A stretch of 8,540 nucleotides of DNA from an uncultured Chloroflexota bacterium (GTDB taxonomy: Bacteria; Chloroflexota; Anaerolineae; Aggregatilineales; Phototrophicaceae). Shown piece after piece: positions 6,968 through 8,540 of this stretch. The stretch's first letter is position 1. Each line of letters starts with the position of its first letter. Position numbers and translations under genes: made by a program. Location of the stretch: contig CAIVEA010000902.1 in assembly GCA_903904765.1 (NCBI GenBank), positions 1 to 8,540 of the forward strand. The letters run 5' to 3'. The notes under the pieces were generated by a model that worked only from the letters and a program-made list of their open reading frames with translations, was not told the origin of the DNA and searched no databases.

Positions 6968-7556
6968 ATGGGAGCAGGCGGGTGTGGTTGAGCAGAAGCC
7001 ATTGGATGCCGATGATGCTTTTGGCATCCACCAGTTCACCGCGCTCCACCATATCGAAAGCGCGGATAGCCGGTATGCCGAGGATGCGAATATCTTCCCC
7101 TTCATGCAGCAGCCCACCGCCCGCACCTTCACGGTCTTTGGGCGAAATAGCCGCATAGTACAGGTGAATGCGCTCCGAACTGCCGCCGGGGGTGACGTAG
7201 AACTTGCAGATGTATTTCAGCTTATCCACGCGGTAGCCGATTTCTTCCATCACTTCGCGCCGCATGGTGCGGATTGGGTCGTCCTCGTCATCATCATCCA
7301 CCGTGCCAGCGGGGATTTCCAGCAGCCAGCCGGGGCCTTTGGCGTGGGTGGGGTAGCGGAACTGCTCGGTGAAGATGACCAGATCAGTTTGTGGGTCGTG
7401 TAGCACGACGGCGGCACTGTCGCCCCGTTCAAAGTTCAGGCGCACCAGATCGTCGCTCATGCTGCCATCGTAGCGTTCATGGCGCAGGTGCGCTTCTTCG
7501 ATGCGGAAGAAGAACCTGTGGAAGATCACTTCCTGACGATTGATCTCAACGCGCAT
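6960..7556 (-). CDS. Nudix hydrolase, NDP-sugar/ADP-ribose diphosphatase-like (YffH/AdpP group)
   Basis: 198-residue Nudix-fold pyrophosphatase, likely hydrolysing a nucleoside diphosphate linked to a sugar such as ADP-ribose or GDP-mannose. The Nudix box runs from G84 (in PAGTV) to REVMEEIGY (100-108) and keeps the metal-binding glutamates E104 and E105. It is not canonical: G84 to R100 spans two residues more than GX5EX7RE, through an acidic run DDDDEDD (87-93). Other family features are EQFRYP (64-69), GSSERIHLYYA (125-135) and a C-terminal helix with DAKSIIGIQWLLLN. The ATG at 7554-7556 has only a weak upstream GCGGGAT. Before the R-M insertion its 3' end probably overlapped the glycosyltransferase start by 43 bases, so the two were likely cotranscribed. 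Substrate assignment within the group is tentative. Confidence 0.88.
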   Translation of the reverse strand: MRVEINRQEVIFHRFFFRIEEAHLRHERYDGSMSDDLVRLNFERGDSAAVVLHDPQTDLVIFTEQFRYPTHAKGPGWLLEIPAGTVDDDDEDDPIRTMRREVMEEIGYRVDKLKYICKFYVTPGGSSERIHLYYAAISPKDREGAGGGLLHEGEDIRILGIPAIRAFDMVERGELVDAKSIIGIQWLLLNHTRLLPSA

Positions 7557-7594
7557 ATCAGTTTATCCCGCTGCTGTGCTGCCGTTTGCTGAAC

Positions 7595-7600
7595 AGTATA
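7595..7600 (-). promoter_or_regulatory. Putative -10 element (TATACT) for the Nudix operon
   Basis: Minus-strand TATACT about 39 bases upstream of the Nudix ATG, in the context GGTATACTG, the same nine bases seen upstream of the DUF1269-like gene. No good -35 hexamer is found at 16-18 bases, so this is tentative. Confidence 0.3.
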
Positions 7601-7719
7601 CCTGTTTTCGAGATGAACCGCCCTCACGCACGGCTAATACGTCCCGTTTTGACAGGGCATTACGCGAAAATAATCGTTCTGCGGGAATGCTGAATGACGG
7701 CTGTGCGGTTAGCGATTGG

Positions 7720-7749
7720 TTGCTATTCGAATAGAAAAGTGAGTATAAT
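7720..7749 (+). promoter_or_regulatory. Putative sigma70 promoter for the plus-strand genes
   Basis: A perfect TATAAT (7744-7749) is preceded, with an 18-base spacer, by TTGCTA (7720-7725), four of six matches to TTGACA. The surrounding DNA is AT-rich compared with the flanks. Transcription would start near 7756 and leave a leader of about 175 bases before the 41-codon gene. Confidence 0.5.
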
Positions 7750-7932
7750 AAAAAAAGAGAGAAGCGTAACAGACCGACGGTCAAGTTATCCTTTTCAACT
7801 CCCTCACTCCGAAATTTGATGATGCCTGTGGAATCTTCATTGTCTTAAACAGGGTTCCGGCGTGCTTGCTCATTAAATACCCTCCCCAGACAACCCCAAA
7901 CGAAGCATTTGCATTCTAGGTGGAGTTGTACG

Positions 7933-8058
7933 ATGAGCGATAAGCGTACCGGCAAAAAGAAAAAGAAGATTCGGACGACGGTAGACGAAGCCCCAACTTC
8001 CGCCCAGCGGATTCCGGGTCAAGTGCCGAAACAGGTTACTACGCCACCCAAGAGATAA
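7933..8058 (+). CDS. Small lysine-rich protein, 41 residues, unknown function
   Basis: Forty-one codons, ATG at 7933-7935 and TAA at 8056-8058. The product begins MSDKRTGKKKKKIRTT and ends QVTTPPKR; it is strongly basic, with Lys at 8-12, rich in Pro/Thr/Gln, has no hydrophobic segment and is probably disordered. The case for a real gene is GGTGGAG 7 bases before the ATG, a good sigma70-like promoter upstream, and a hairpin 16 bases after the stop. The high charge suggests contact with nucleic acid or ribosomes, but no family is recognised and this is speculation. Its 3' end overlaps a doubtful minus-strand ORF. Confidence 0.6.
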   Translation: MSDKRTGKKKKKIRTTVDEAPTSAQRIPGQVPKQVTTPPKR

Positions 8059-8228
8059 AAATTGGCACGGGTTTGTGGGTAACGCTTTGTTACCCACTTG
8101 TCCTCATCAGGCTTGATAATGGCGAGTGTCGGGTACGGCTCGCTGCCAAGTTTGGTCTGCCATTGGTAATGCATGGCGTTCCAACGGCGTTTCAGGTTGA
8201 AACAGGCGATCCGGGTTTGGGCATCCAT
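8019..8228 (-). CDS. Doubtful hypothetical ORF, 69 residues
   Basis: Open frame MDAQTRIACFNLKRRW... with GC-rich third positions in its first two-thirds, consistent with coding. It lacks a clear ribosome binding site, overlaps the 41-codon plus-strand gene by 40 bases and includes the 9-bp hairpin at 8075-8097. It may be a small gene, the remnant of a longer one, or chance. No family recognised. If real, it is transcribed divergently from the gene at 8263. Confidence 0.25.
   Translation of the reverse strand: MDAQTRIACFNLKRRWNAMHYQWQTKLGSEPYPTLAIIKPDEDKWVTKRYPQTRANFYLLGGVVTCFGT
8075..8097. terminator. Perfect 9-bp stem-loop, possible terminator of the 41-codon gene
   Basis: GTGGGTAAC (8075-8083), loop GCTTT, GTTACCCAC (8089-8097), all nine pairs Watson-Crick, 16 bases after the small gene's stop. 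Only TTG rather than a T-run follows on the plus strand, so it is an imperfect intrinsic terminator and may instead be an RNA-stability hairpin or a protein-binding palindrome. Confidence 0.4.
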
Positions 8229-8262
8229 GTGGGTGTCTGCCCATTATAGAGAGGAACGATCA

Positions 8263-8540
8263 ATGAAATTTAATGGAAACACACTTAAAACGGTACTGGC
8301 GTTTGTGGTCATTCTCGGCGTGATCTTCTGGGCGGTGGATAATGTCCGTTCGCGCTCGTACAGCGGCGCTAATCTCAACTTTAGCGCAATGGGCGGATTA
8401 GTTACCATCACCAATCCGTCCAGCGATCCGGTAGCCGCCCAATTCTCTGGTGCAGTGTCGCGCTCCTTTCAGGTTTCCAGCCCCGGCGAAGGGCTTTCCG
8501 GTTCATCTGCGCGACAGGGAGAGGGCAGTGCGCTCGCCCA
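8263..8540 (+). CDS. Membrane-anchored protein of unknown function (3' end beyond window)
   Basis: The first 92 codons of a gene that runs off the window. The product starts MKFNGNTLKTVLAFVVILG; residues about 9-25 form a single hydrophobic helix (VLAFVVILGVIFWAV) followed by an Arg-containing stretch (NVRSRS), which suggests a membrane anchor; orientation is uncertain. The rest is a soluble, Ser/Gly-rich region (SYSGANLNFS...VTITNPSSDPVAAQFSGA). The phrase TITNPSSDPV with small polar residues suggests a beta-rich external domain, but no family is assigned. The ATG is preceded by AGAGAGGAA at a 6-base distance, a good ribosome binding site, and the frame has no stop to the window end. Confidence 0.75.
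   Translation, partial: MKFNGNTLKTVLAFVVILGVIFWAVDNVRSRSYSGANLNFSAMGGLVTITNPSSDPVAAQFSGAVSRSFQVSSPGEGLSGSSARQGEGSALA

Larger units (their letters stand above)
7557..7932. other. Divergent intergenic region between Nudix gene and small plus-strand gene
   Basis: 376 bases without a convincing gene. The open frames here (7540-7734 plus, 7563-7784 minus) lack ribosome binding sites and recognisable sequence and partly mirror each other. It holds a likely plus-strand sigma70 promoter near 7720-7749, a possible minus-strand -10 at 7595-7600, and a leader of about 175 bases before the 41-codon gene with a short palindrome (GACCGACGGTC). No tRNA or riboswitch pattern was recognised. Confidence 0.6.

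Noticed and set aside
6725..7156. 143-codon minus-strand frame as a separate gene
   Set aside because: Upstream of 6940 it is an out-of-frame shadow of the Nudix gene. Only the part from 6859 down is meaningful, as the displaced N-terminus of the restriction endonuclease.
1..8540. CRISPR arrays, tRNA or rRNA genes
   Set aside because: No regularly spaced repeats and no cloverleaf or rRNA signature seen; the only clear direct repeat is the 28-bp pair flanking the R-M cassette.

Overview
The window reads as chromosomal DNA from a GC-rich bacterium. The mix of genes (a DeoC/RpiB pair of the kind carried by sugar-phosphate microcompartment loci, a DUF1269-like protein, a GT-C membrane glycosyltransferase) fits Chloroflexota (Anaerolineae-like) best, but that is inference: no rRNA or other taxonomic marker is present. 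Every confident gene from 1 to 7556 lies on the minus strand. The right end (7933 onward) is transcribed divergently on the plus strand.

Region 1 (1-1793, minus): a small-glycine-rich DUF1269-like protein, ribose-5-phosphate isomerase B (RpiB) and deoxyribose-phosphate aldolase (DeoC, cut by the window edge) form a tight operon with 33- and 37-base gaps. Both enzymes carry N-terminal extensions with a predicted amphipathic helix, resembling the encapsulation peptides that target enzymes to bacterial microcompartments. DeoC also has a cysteine-rich segment, and RpiB has Asp where the usual catalytic Cys sits. Shell genes, if present, would lie beyond position 1.

Region 2 (1879-4840, minus): an M24-family metallopeptidase and a multi-spanning GT-C-type glycosyltransferase.

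Region 3 (4806-6967, minus): a restriction-modification cassette of visibly lower GC. It holds a SPPY-type DNA methyltransferase and, upstream, a restriction endonuclease whose reading frame is broken by one extra G in a run of five. The cassette is bracketed by a perfect 28-bp direct repeat (4778-4805 and 6940-6967) made of host coding sequence: it contains the stop codon of the Nudix gene on one side and the start region of the glycosyltransferase gene on the other. Removing the cassette and one repeat copy in silico rejoins the glycosyltransferase frame to an ATG inside the end of the Nudix gene. The R-M unit therefore appears to have inserted with a long target duplication and given the glycosyltransferase a new TTG start and 12 foreign codons. 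No transposase or integrase is present.

Region 4 (6960-8540): a Nudix hydrolase (minus), a 376-base divergent intergenic region with a plausible sigma70 promoter, a 41-residue lysine-rich peptide gene (plus), a perfect 9-bp hairpin, a doubtful small minus-strand ORF, and the start of a membrane-anchored protein gene (plus) that runs off the window.
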